A stretch of 64,000 nucleotides of DNA from Flavobacterium proteolyticum (GTDB taxonomy: Bacteria > Bacteroidota > Bacteroidia > Flavobacteriales > Flavobacteriaceae): the NCBI RefSeq assembly GCF_015223105.1, contig NZ_JADFTZ010000006.1:62001-126000 (forward strand), written 5' to 3'. Within the stretch, counting starts at the first letter, position 1. Every line of letters begins with the position of its first letter. Positions 27,101-33,755 of the stretch are shown in pieces. The position numbers were made by a program, and so were the translations under genes. The notes below the pieces were generated by a model. It ran no database searches and was not told where the DNA came from. It saw nothing but the letters and a program-made list of their open reading frames with translations.

Positions 27101-27244
27101 TCGAACATTAATTACAGCAGGATCAATCGATGGGAATTCACGAACACCCAAATAACTAAATCCTAAAATACCAAAAAGGATAATCAATAAGTTGATTACA
27201 ATGGTAAATACGGGTCTTTTTATACTTAAAGTAGATAAACTCAT
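24158..27244 (-). CDS. RND efflux permease (HAE1/AcrB type)
   Basis: A 1028-residue inner-membrane pump of full family length with 12 transmembrane helices and two large periplasmic loops. N-terminal MSLSTLSIKRPVF is standard. The proton-relay Asp pair is in GLVVDDGIVVTENI of helix 4, and the helix-11 region has GLVTKNGILIVEFANQ. It exports hydrophobic or amphiphilic compounds using proton motive force, together with the adaptor upstream and TolC downstream. Substrate cannot be read from sequence. Four 7-bp units sit 6 bases upstream of its ATG. Confidence 0.96.
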   Translation of the reverse strand: MSLSTLSIKRPVFTIVINLLIILFGILGFSYLGVREFPSIDPAVINVRTNYTGANADIIESQITEPLEKAINSIDGIRNITSSSNQGSSNITVEFKLEKNLEEAANDVRDKVSQAVRSLPQDIDAPPVVSKADADSDAIISMTVQSQTRNALELSDYAENVISERIQTIPGVSSVQIWGQKRYSMRIWMDPIKLNAYGITVADVRNALDKQNVELPSGKLTGANTELMVKTLGNLSTEKEFNDIIIVADANKTVRLSDIGYAVLASENLETKFTESGNPMVAVAIIPQPGTNYLEIAEQFYAEVDKLKKDLPSDIKLDIALDNTIFIKKSVVEVAETLAISVVLVIIIIFLFFRDWSIAFRPLIDIPVSLIATFFIMYLCGFSINVLTLLAIVLATGLVVDDGIVVTENIFKKVEEGMSPIEAAIKGSNEIFFAVISISVTLAAVFLPIIFLEGFVGRLFREFGVVIGAAVLISAFVSLTLTPMLNAYLMKGGEQKKTKFYEATEPFFVSLNTGYANSLTKFLERKWLSFPIIGVCIGLIILFFAILPKETAPYDDRSLGIVSVTTPEGSTYEYTDRFMDDLSKLINDSIPEKKVALVITSPGFLSSSVNAGRVRLALVDPSEREKSQKEIVDDLNKWTKKYPQAKVNVSEQPTISVNRRGGLPIQYIIQAPNFEKLREKIPQFMEEASKNETFSNVDVNLKFNKPEINVTINREKAESLGISVLDVAQTLQLSLSGQRFGYFMQNGKQYQVIGQFDEKDRDAPLDLTSMFVKNKAGELIQLDNVVEVEEQSNPPQLFHNNRYMSATVSAGLAPGKSMIDGINAMDEIKEKVLDDTFTTDLGGESRDFVESSSNTSFAFGLALLLIYLILAAQFESFIDPFIIILTVPMAVAGALFSLWLFGQTWNIFSQIGTVMLIGLVTKNGILIVEFANQLREQGKSKYDAILEASEARLRPILMTSLAIALGALPIALSLGAASASRMGMGVVIVGGTMFSLILTLFVIPAIYLMWSRAKKHRPEFDNLDALEK

Positions 27245-27250
27245 TTTAAA

Positions 27251-27278
27251 TTTGAAGTTTGAAATTAGAATTTAGAAA
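27251..27278 (-). repeat. 7-bp tandem array upstream of the RND permease gene
   Basis: Plus-strand units TTTGAAG, TTTGAAA, TTAGAAT, TTAGAAA in phase, 6 bases before the permease ATG. The array fills nearly the whole 37-base gap between adaptor and permease genes. Confidence 0.75.
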
Positions 27279-27281
27279 AGC

Positions 27282-28340
27282 TTATTTTACTTTTACTTTG
27301 ATATCTGCTTCGTCTTTTAAAGCCATAACGCCAGAAGTTAAAATTGTATCTCCTGATTTAACGCCTTGTGTAACGATTACGTCTTTATCAGTTCTGGCAA
27401 TAGTTTCAATTTTTACTTCTTTTGCTTTTCCGTTGTTGGCAATGTAAACCACTTTTCCGTCTTGAACAGGAACAACCGCTTCTGAAGGAATTTGAATAGC
27501 TCCTTTGATATTTTTTAGAGGAAGTTCAATAGTAGCAAAGGTTCCAGCAAGTAATTTTCCATTCGGATTTTCAGCAATCGCTCTAATTTTTAAGGTTCGA
27601 GTGGAAGTTTCAATCTCAGGTTCAATAGCGTATATTTTTGCTGTGAATTTTTCAGGATTATTTGGAATCGTGAATTGAATATTAGTATTGTTTTCAACTT
27701 CCGAAGCATATTTTTCAGGAATTGAGAAACTAATTTTCACTTGATTCGCACTAACTAACTTGGTGATTAGCGTAGTAGGTGTTACATAAGTTCCAGGAGA
27801 AATGTTACGTAAACCAATTTTTCCAGAAAAAGGCGCTCTTACAGTTGTTTTAGCAATTTGTGCTTGAATCAATTGTGTTTGCGCTTTAAGACTTCTATAT
27901 TCGGCACTTGCAATCTCATATTCTTCTTGACTGATAGCTTCTTTTTGAAGTAATAATTTAGCTCTTCTTTCATTTTCTGAAGCAAGTCCTTGTTTTGTTA
28001 TAGCTTGTGATAATTGCGCTCTTAGCTCAATATCATTTACTTTCAATAAAACCTGACCTTTACTTACGTTTGTTCCTTCTGTGAAATAGATTTTTTCTAC
28101 AATTCCAGAAACCTCACTTCTAATTTCCACATTTTCATTGGCTTCAATAGAACCTGAAAGGGAAATAGTATTCGCAAAATTAGTTTCAGAAACTACAATA
28201 GCATCAACCATCATTGGAGGTTTTTTATCTCCTTTTCCACCACCTTTTTCAGATTCGGAACTGTTTTTTGTGATTCTATATCCAATTAAACCAACAAGAG
28301 TTAAAGTGATTAGCGTGATGCTTATTGTTTTTATTTTCAT
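27282..28340 (-). CDS. RND efflux periplasmic adaptor (membrane fusion protein)
   Basis: A 352-residue MFP. Residues about 5-24 form an N-terminal membrane anchor or signal. Then come a barrel-sandwich lipoyl-like half (VEIRSEVSGIVEKIYF), an alpha-helical hairpin (about 105-155), the second lipoyl half (TVRAPFSGKIGLRNISPGTYV) and beta-barrel/MP domains. It bridges the inner-membrane pump to TolC. It is the first gene of the three-gene operon and has a good Bacteroidota promoter upstream. No regulator gene is adjacent. Confidence 0.94.
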   Translation of the reverse strand: MKIKTISITLITLTLVGLIGYRITKNSSESEKGGGKGDKKPPMMVDAIVVSETNFANTISLSGSIEANENVEIRSEVSGIVEKIYFTEGTNVSKGQVLLKVNDIELRAQLSQAITKQGLASENERRAKLLLQKEAISQEEYEIASAEYRSLKAQTQLIQAQIAKTTVRAPFSGKIGLRNISPGTYVTPTTLITKLVSANQVKISFSIPEKYASEVENNTNIQFTIPNNPEKFTAKIYAIEPEIETSTRTLKIRAIAENPNGKLLAGTFATIELPLKNIKGAIQIPSEAVVPVQDGKVVYIANNGKAKEVKIETIARTDKDVIVTQGVKSGDTILTSGVMALKDEADIKVKVK

Positions 28341-28368
28341 AATTAGGGACTAAACTTAAGAATTTATA

Positions 28369-28400
28369 CAAAACTAAGTCTTACGTTATAATTATGCCAA
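28369..28400 (-). promoter_or_regulatory. promoter for the RND efflux operon
   Basis: On the minus strand TTG, 21 bases, then TAGTTTTG (fits TAnnTTTG). The -7 box lies 28 bases upstream of the adaptor ATG. The remainder of the 197-base gap to recG shows nothing else I can assign. Confidence 0.5.
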
Positions 28401-28537
28401 AACCTTACCATTTATTTAACATTGTTGTAGGTACAAATGTTTTAAAAATTTGAGATTTATTTAAAAAAGTTACGAAATAGGTGTTGAAATTTACTTTTTG
28501 TTATAATTTTTCTACACTTCGTTACATTAAATGAAAT

Positions 28538-30652
28538 TTAGCTAATATAATTCCAAATGGTTTTCTTTTTGCCTAACTCAATAAAAGCTTCTCTCAATTT
28601 AGCATGTTCTGGTTTTTCCATTGGAGCATCATCTTTTAATAGTTTTATGGCATGATGTCTTGCCAATTGTAGAATCTCTTTGTCTTTGACCAAATCCGCA
28701 ATTTGAAGATTTAAAACACCACTTTGTTGCTTGCCCATGATGTCACCAGGACCGCGCAATTTTAAATCAACTTCCGAAATTTCGAAACCATCATTGGTAC
28801 GCACCATAGTTTCCATTCGGATTTTACTATCATTACTTAGTTTATGGCTCGTCATTAAGATACAATAACTTTGTTCGGCACCACGACCAACTCGTCCTCT
28901 TAATTGGTGTAATTGTGATAATCCAAAACGCTCCGCACTTTCAATTACCATTACAGAAGCGTTTGGAACATTTACACCAACTTCAATCACAGTAGTTGCT
29001 ACCATAATATTAGTTTTTCCTTCCGAAAAACGACGCATTTCCTCATCTTTATCGGCAGGTTTCATTTTCCCATGCACGATAGAAATAGAATATTGAGGTA
29101 ATGGGAAATCTCTAGAAATGCTTTCATAACCATCCATCAAATCCTTGTAATCCATTTTTTCTGATTCTTGAATTAATGGATACACGATATAAACTTGACG
29201 TCCTTTTGCAATTTCATCTTTTAAAAATTTCCAAACTTTTAATCGGTTCGAATCATAGCGATGAACGGTTTGAATCGGTTTTCTTCCTGGAGGTAATTCA
29301 TCAATTACTGAAATATCCAAATCACCATACAAACTCATAGCTAAAGTTCTTGGAATTGGAGTAGCGGTCATGACGAGAACGTGAGGAGGAACATCATTTT
29401 TCTTCCAAAGTTTAGAACGCTGTTCTACACCAAAACGATGCTGTTCATCAATAATTGCTAAGCCTAAATTATGGAATTGCACTTTGTCTTCTAACAAGGC
29501 ATGGGTTCCAATTAAAATATCTAAACTTCCGTTTTCGAGTTCTTCGTGGATAATTTTTCTATCTGAAGTTTTAGTTGAACCAGTTAATATTTTTATATTG
29601 ATATTCAGTTCTTTTGCTAATTCAGTAATTCCGTTAAAATGTTGGTTGGCTAAAATTTCGGTTGGCGCCATTAAGCAACTTTGAAAGCCATTATCTTTCG
29701 CCAAAAGCATGCACATTAAAGCTACAATCGTTTTTCCAGAACCTACGTCGCCTTGCAGTAAACGATTCATTTGGGCGTTGCTTCCTAAATCGTTACGGAT
29801 TTCTTTTAGTACGCGTTTTTGGGCATTTGTTAAATCGAAAGGCAAATGATTTTTATAGAAATTATTGAAGTTTTCACCCACTTTTTCAAACGGCATTCCT
29901 TTTATTTTGTGTTTGCGAATGAGATTCTTCGTAATCAATTGCAATTGGATGAAAAACAACTCTTCAAACTTTAATCTGAATTGCGCTTTTGCCAACAAAT
30001 CTTGACTTTTTGGAAAATGAATATTGAATAAAGCCGCATTTTTTGGAATCAATTTTATTTCTTCTAAAAGATAATTGGGTAAATTTTCAGAAAACAAAGC
30101 TTGCGTTTCCACAAACAATTGTTGCATCATTTTATTGATGACTTTGTTTGAAATTCCTTTGTTAGCTAATTTTTCCGTACTTGGATAAACCGGTTGCATT
30201 GCCGATCGAAGACTGGCTTTGTGCTCTTCCAATAATTCCATTTCAGGATGCGCCATGTTATATGAGGCGCCAAATTGTGCTACTTTTCCAAAAATCACAT
30301 ACGGAACATTGATTTTGATACTCTCGCGAATCCATTTTTGTCCTTGAAACCATACGAGTTCCATTTGTCCCGTTTCATCTACAAAAGTCGCAACTAATCG
30401 CGAACGTCCTTTACCTTGTTCAACAGTTTTAATATTGATGATTTTACCAACAATTTGAACTTCTGAATTACTGTTTTGCAGTTCGTTTATCTTGTAATAA
30501 CGCGTTCTATCAATGTAACGATTGGGAAATAGATTCAGTAAATCGGCATACTTATGAATACCCAATTCCTTACGCAATAAATCACCACGTTGCGGACCAA
30601 CGCCTTTGAGATATTCTATGGGAGTTTCGAGTAGATTCAAATTCAAGTGCAA
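28538..30652 (-). CDS. recG: ATP-dependent DNA helicase RecG (TTG start)
   Basis: A roughly 700-residue RecG: N-terminal wedge/OB domain (LKGVGPQRGDLLRKELGI), helicase motifs GDVGSGKT, DEQHRFG, MTATPIPRTL, and the C-terminal ERFGLSQLHQLRGRVGRG. RecG remodels stalled forks and Holliday junctions. No ATG exists in frame before the conserved N-terminus and a TAA lies just upstream, so translation must begin at one of three TTG codons (30652, 30646 or 30640); the last two give MNLNLLETP or MNLLETP. A TATCTTCG -7 box and a heptad array precede it. It is divergent from an M1 peptidase gene. Confidence 0.95.
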   Translation of the reverse strand: MHLNLNLLETPIEYLKGVGPQRGDLLRKELGIHKYADLLNLFPNRYIDRTRYYKINELQNSNSEVQIVGKIINIKTVEQGKGRSRLVATFVDETGQMELVWFQGQKWIRESIKINVPYVIFGKVAQFGASYNMAHPEMELLEEHKASLRSAMQPVYPSTEKLANKGISNKVINKMMQQLFVETQALFSENLPNYLLEEIKLIPKNAALFNIHFPKSQDLLAKAQFRLKFEELFFIQLQLITKNLIRKHKIKGMPFEKVGENFNNFYKNHLPFDLTNAQKRVLKEIRNDLGSNAQMNRLLQGDVGSGKTIVALMCMLLAKDNGFQSCLMAPTEILANQHFNGITELAKELNINIKILTGSTKTSDRKIIHEELENGSLDILIGTHALLEDKVQFHNLGLAIIDEQHRFGVEQRSKLWKKNDVPPHVLVMTATPIPRTLAMSLYGDLDISVIDELPPGRKPIQTVHRYDSNRLKVWKFLKDEIAKGRQVYIVYPLIQESEKMDYKDLMDGYESISRDFPLPQYSISIVHGKMKPADKDEEMRRFSEGKTNIMVATTVIEVGVNVPNASVMVIESAERFGLSQLHQLRGRVGRGAEQSYCILMTSHKLSNDSKIRMETMVRTNDGFEISEVDLKLRGPGDIMGKQQSGVLNLQIADLVKDKEILQLARHHAIKLLKDDAPMEKPEHAKLREAFIELGKKKTIWNYIS

Positions 30653-30680
30653 TTACAAGTTAAAAGTTCAATTTTTTGGA
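30653..30680 (-). repeat. 7-bp tandem array upstream of recG
   Basis: Plus-strand units TTACAAG, TTAAAAG, TTCAATT, TTTTGGA in phase, abutting the first possible TTG start of recG. The following bases merge into dispersed repeat copy 2. Confidence 0.68.
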
Positions 30681-30708
30681 ACACCGATTCAAGAAATTTT
30701 AAAAATTT
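30672..30708. repeat. dispersed intergenic repeat, copy 2
   Basis: TTTTTTGGAACACCGATTCA followed by AGAAATTTTAAAAATTT, closely matching the unit at 12.55 kb; the copy at 33.52 kb is more diverged. Confidence 0.6.
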
Positions 30709-30745
30709 ATCCAATTTCTTCAATCTGTGTTTCTAAATGTAAAAG

Positions 30746-30753
30746 CGAAGATA
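30746..30753 (-). promoter_or_regulatory. -7 promoter element for recG
   Basis: TATCTTCG on the minus strand (one change from TAnnTTTG), about 95 bases upstream of recG. This would give a long leader containing the repeats. Confidence 0.4.
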
Positions 30754-30827
30754 GTTTATAATTTGTTAATTTAAAAAGGAGAGAATTTGAAAATGTTTAT
30801 ATTCGTACTTTATTAAATTCCAATAAG

Positions 30828-32888
30828 ATGTTTCGTATTCTTTTAGCCTTGTTTTTTATTAATATATCTTTTGCTCAACAAATTGATAAAGTTGATTTTA
30901 TCAAATGTGATGCTTTGGTTGCCCCAAATCATTTTGAAAAATCAATTTCTGGAACGATTATTTATGAATTTAAAGTAAAAAAAGCAATTGATACCATTAA
31001 AATTGATGCTATCAATATGGAATTTTCAGAAGTTGCCATCAATGGAAAATCTGTAAATTTCCAAAATTCAGGAAAAACATTAAATTTATTTGAAGGATAT
31101 AAAAAAGGAAAAAACACATTGACTTTTAGATATTCAGCAAAACCCAAACAAACGCTTTATTTTACAGGTCAAGATGAGAATTTGCAAATTTGGACACAAG
31201 GACAAGGGCGTTATACGAGTCACTGGTTGCCGAGCTTTGATGACGTGAATGAAAAAGTTATTTTTAATATTTCTGTTGAATTTAGAAATGATTTTCCAGT
31301 GATTTCAAATGGTACTTTTATCTCAAATAAGTACAATTCGAAAGGGAATTTAATCACGTGGAATTATCAAATGCAAAAACCAATGTCTTCTTACTTAGTA
31401 ATGTTGGCCATTGGAAATTTCGCAAAACAAGCCAGAACAACTAAATCAGGAACGCCATTAGAATTTTATTTAGATAAAAATGATGTTTCAAAATTTGAAC
31501 CAACCTATCGTTATTCTAAAGAAATGTTTGATTATTTGGAGCAAGAAATAGGAGTGAAGTACCCTTGGGGCATTTACCGACAAGTTCCGGTTCGTGATTT
31601 TTTGTATGCGGGAATGGAGAATACGACTTCTACTATTTTTGCACAAGATTTTGTAGTAGATGAAATTGGTTTTAATGATAGAAATTATGTAAATGTTAAT
31701 GCACATGAATTAGCACATCAATGGTTTGGCGATTTGATTACCGCGCAATCAGGAAAACATCATTGGTTACAAGAAGGTTTTGCTACATATTACGCTCTAT
31801 TAGCTGAGCGTCATTTGTTTGGTGATGATTATTTCTATGAAGAATTAAACGACTATGCCGAACAACTAAAACGAGCTTCCAAAACCGATACGATTCCTGT
31901 GATGAATGAAAAGGCGAGTTCGTTATCGTTTTATAAAAAAGGCGCTTGGGCATTGCACGTGATGCGTGAAGACATTGGAGCAAAGAATTTCCAAAAAGCT
32001 GTAACGAAATATTTAAAGAAATACCAATACAAAAACGTCAATACAGATGATTTCTTGAAGATTGTAAAAGATGTTTCGGGTTATGATGTGGAGAATTTCA
32101 AAAAAGTTTGGTTAGAAAAAGCAGGATTTGAAATGGAAATCGCCCAAAAGTATTTGACTAAAAATAAGTTCATTCAAGATTATTTTGCTTTAAAGAAAAG
32201 TAAAAAAACATTAGTCGAATTGACAGAAATTTTGAAATCAGATGCTTACTATCCAATTAAACAATATATTGTTTATCAAACAAGGAACGTTCCTTTCGAA
32301 GAACGTAAAGTCATTTTAGAAACTGCTTTAGCAACAAATGACATTTTGGTAAGAAGAGCTGTTGCGGAATCCACACCAGTAATTCCAGAAGCATTTAAAT
32401 CGCAATACGAAACGTTATTGAATGATAATTCGTATCAAACGAAAGAAATAGCTTTAACCAATTTATGGAAAAACTTTCCAGAAGACCGTTTGCGTTATTT
32501 AGAACAAACCAAAGAGATTGTTGGGAACAATGATAAAAGTTTCCGCTTAACTTGGTTGGGCTTGGCTATGAATACGGAAAATTTACCTGAGCAAGTGAAA
32601 GCTACTTCGTACAATCAATTATTGGATTTTGCTTCTGAAAACTATGAAAGTTCGGTTAGACAAAATGCTTTAGAATTGTTATTACAACTAAATCCGAACG
32701 ATGAAAAAGTAATTGAATTATTGTTTAAAACAACAGTGCATCACAAATGGCAGTTTACCAAATTTAGTAGAGATAATGTTAGAAGATTACTAAAAAATCA
32801 AGAATACAGAACAATAGTTGAAAAATTAGCATCAACTTCGGATGAAACCATGAAAGAGTTGTATTTGAAATTTTTAAACGAAAAATAA
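30828..32888 (+). CDS. M1 family zinc aminopeptidase, exported
   Basis: A 686-residue exported peptidase with a signal peptide (1-16, ending SFAQ). The M1 N-terminal beta domain is followed by the AGMEN exopeptidase motif and zinc site HELAHQWFGD (His293, Glu294, His297) with Glu316 in QEGFATYY. The C-terminal 230 residues form a helical, HEAT-like domain. It should trim N-terminal residues from peptides in the periplasm. It is divergent from recG and ends at a terminator shared with the convergent neighbour. A second, shorter M1 gene lies near 57 kb. Confidence 0.94.
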   Translation: MFRILLALFFINISFAQQIDKVDFIKCDALVAPNHFEKSISGTIIYEFKVKKAIDTIKIDAINMEFSEVAINGKSVNFQNSGKTLNLFEGYKKGKNTLTFRYSAKPKQTLYFTGQDENLQIWTQGQGRYTSHWLPSFDDVNEKVIFNISVEFRNDFPVISNGTFISNKYNSKGNLITWNYQMQKPMSSYLVMLAIGNFAKQARTTKSGTPLEFYLDKNDVSKFEPTYRYSKEMFDYLEQEIGVKYPWGIYRQVPVRDFLYAGMENTTSTIFAQDFVVDEIGFNDRNYVNVNAHELAHQWFGDLITAQSGKHHWLQEGFATYYALLAERHLFGDDYFYEELNDYAEQLKRASKTDTIPVMNEKASSLSFYKKGAWALHVMREDIGAKNFQKAVTKYLKKYQYKNVNTDDFLKIVKDVSGYDVENFKKVWLEKAGFEMEIAQKYLTKNKFIQDYFALKKSKKTLVELTEILKSDAYYPIKQYIVYQTRNVPFEERKVILETALATNDILVRRAVAESTPVIPEAFKSQYETLLNDNSYQTKEIALTNLWKNFPEDRLRYLEQTKEIVGNNDKSFRLTWLGLAMNTENLPEQVKATSYNQLLDFASENYESSVRQNALELLLQLNPNDEKVIELLFKTTVHHKWQFTKFSRDNVRRLLKNQEYRTIVEKLASTSDETMKELYLKFLNEK

Positions 32889-32890
32889 AA

Positions 32891-32916
32891 AAATCCCGAG
32901 TTGATGCTCGGGATTT
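32891..32916. terminator. bidirectional intrinsic terminator
   Basis: 10-base stem (AAATCCCGAG / CTCGGGATTT) with a 6-base loop between convergent genes. The T7 tract is on the minus-strand side, 4 bases after the stop of the minus-strand gene. Confidence 0.85.
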
Positions 32917-32920
32917 GTAT

Positions 32921-33445
32921 TTAAAATACTCTTTTCAATTCTTCTTTCAAATAGCTAATTGCAATATTACTTGGCGCTTCGGTTTCTGTTAGTTCTAACA
33001 TAATGGCTTCTCTTAGTTTATCGGCATCAGCAACATCTTCTCTAAGTGCATTTTTTCGAATCATTTGCACCGTACTGTTTTTAGCTTTCAATATGATATC
33101 CCAAGTTTCTGCGGTTAAATAAATTTGTTGCGTTAAATTATGCTCAAATTCAGTTTGAATATGGTGCGATAATAAGGTTGCATAATCATCTTTACTTTTG
33201 CTAATTGGTGCTACACGAAGTAACAATTGTGTTGGGTTAATCCTTTCCAACAATAAAACCATTCGCTCATACGCTTGCAAACGAATCGGTAACGCTTGTT
33301 TTTGATTTTCTCTTAATAACTCAAATTTGCGTTTACTTTCTTCGCTGTTATAAAATTTTTGCATCATTACAAAAGCTACACCACCCGTAATCAAAGCAGG
33401 TAGGGTATAAGCAGCAATTTCTAATAATTTATCTTCGATTGTCAT
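32921..33445 (-). CDS. conserved membrane-anchored protein (DUF7935-like)
   Basis: A 174-residue protein with one N-terminal transmembrane helix (about 9-28, LEIAAYTLPALITGGVAFVM) followed by a long, charged, helical cytoplasmic domain. QKQALPIRLQAYERMVLLLERI and TQLLLRV are its most distinctive stretches. It resembles a Bacteroidota-only conserved hypothetical family, which I believe is DUF7935, though from memory. No function is known. It is monocistronic, with its own terminator, and is divergent from the UvrD/PcrA helicase gene across a 310-base gap. Confidence 0.78.
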   Translation of the reverse strand: MTIEDKLLEIAAYTLPALITGGVAFVMMQKFYNSEESKRKFELLRENQKQALPIRLQAYERMVLLLERINPTQLLLRVAPISKSKDDYATLLSHHIQTEFEHNLTQQIYLTAETWDIILKAKNSTVQMIRKNALREDVADADKLREAIMLELTETEAPSNIAISYLKEELKRVF

Positions 33446-33503
33446 TTTTAATAGTTTTAAATATGTCGCAAATTAAGATTAAAATTATTAAAATTCAAAT
33501 AAG

Positions 33504-33538
33504 TTTAGGAACACAGATTTGAGAAATGTCTAAAATTG
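33504..33538. repeat. dispersed intergenic repeat, copy 3
   Basis: Contains GGAACACAGATTTGAGAAAT, aligned with copies at 12.55 and 30.69 kb. Confidence 0.52.
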
Positions 33539-33607
33539 TAAAAATCAAATCTCATATTCTAAAATGAGTTATTCCATTTTTCTATGTTATCTATGATAAG
33601 TGAAACG

Positions 33608-33623
33608 TCCGAAGCTTCGGACT
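33608..33623. repeat. 16-base perfect palindrome
   Basis: GTCCGAAG / CTTCGGAC with no loop. It could be a dispersed palindromic element or an operator. It is about 75 bases upstream of the helicase promoter. Confidence 0.6.
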
Positions 33624-33697
33624 AAAATCAAAACAAAGCAAAACTATTGTGTCTATGTGTTTAAATATTTCTCTCGCTTTAAGCACAAAATAAAAAC

Positions 33698-33728
33698 TTG
33701 TAAAAACACGAATCAAAGTGTATTTTTG
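33698..33728 (+). promoter_or_regulatory. promoter for the UvrD/PcrA-type helicase gene
   Basis: TTG, 20 bases, then TATTTTTG, an exact TAnnTTTG match, 28 bases before the ATG. Confidence 0.6.
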
Positions 33729-33755
33729 TAAATTAGTTAAAAGTTATCGAATCCT

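Larger units (their letters stand above)
33446..33755. other. 310-base intergenic region with repeat, palindrome and promoter
   Basis: No gene seen. It holds a diverged dispersed repeat (about 33504-33538, TTTAGGAACACAGATTTGAG), a perfect 16-base palindrome GTCCGAAGCTTCGGAC (33608-33623), and a promoter for the helicase gene at its right end. No T-tract follows the palindrome. Confidence 0.7.
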
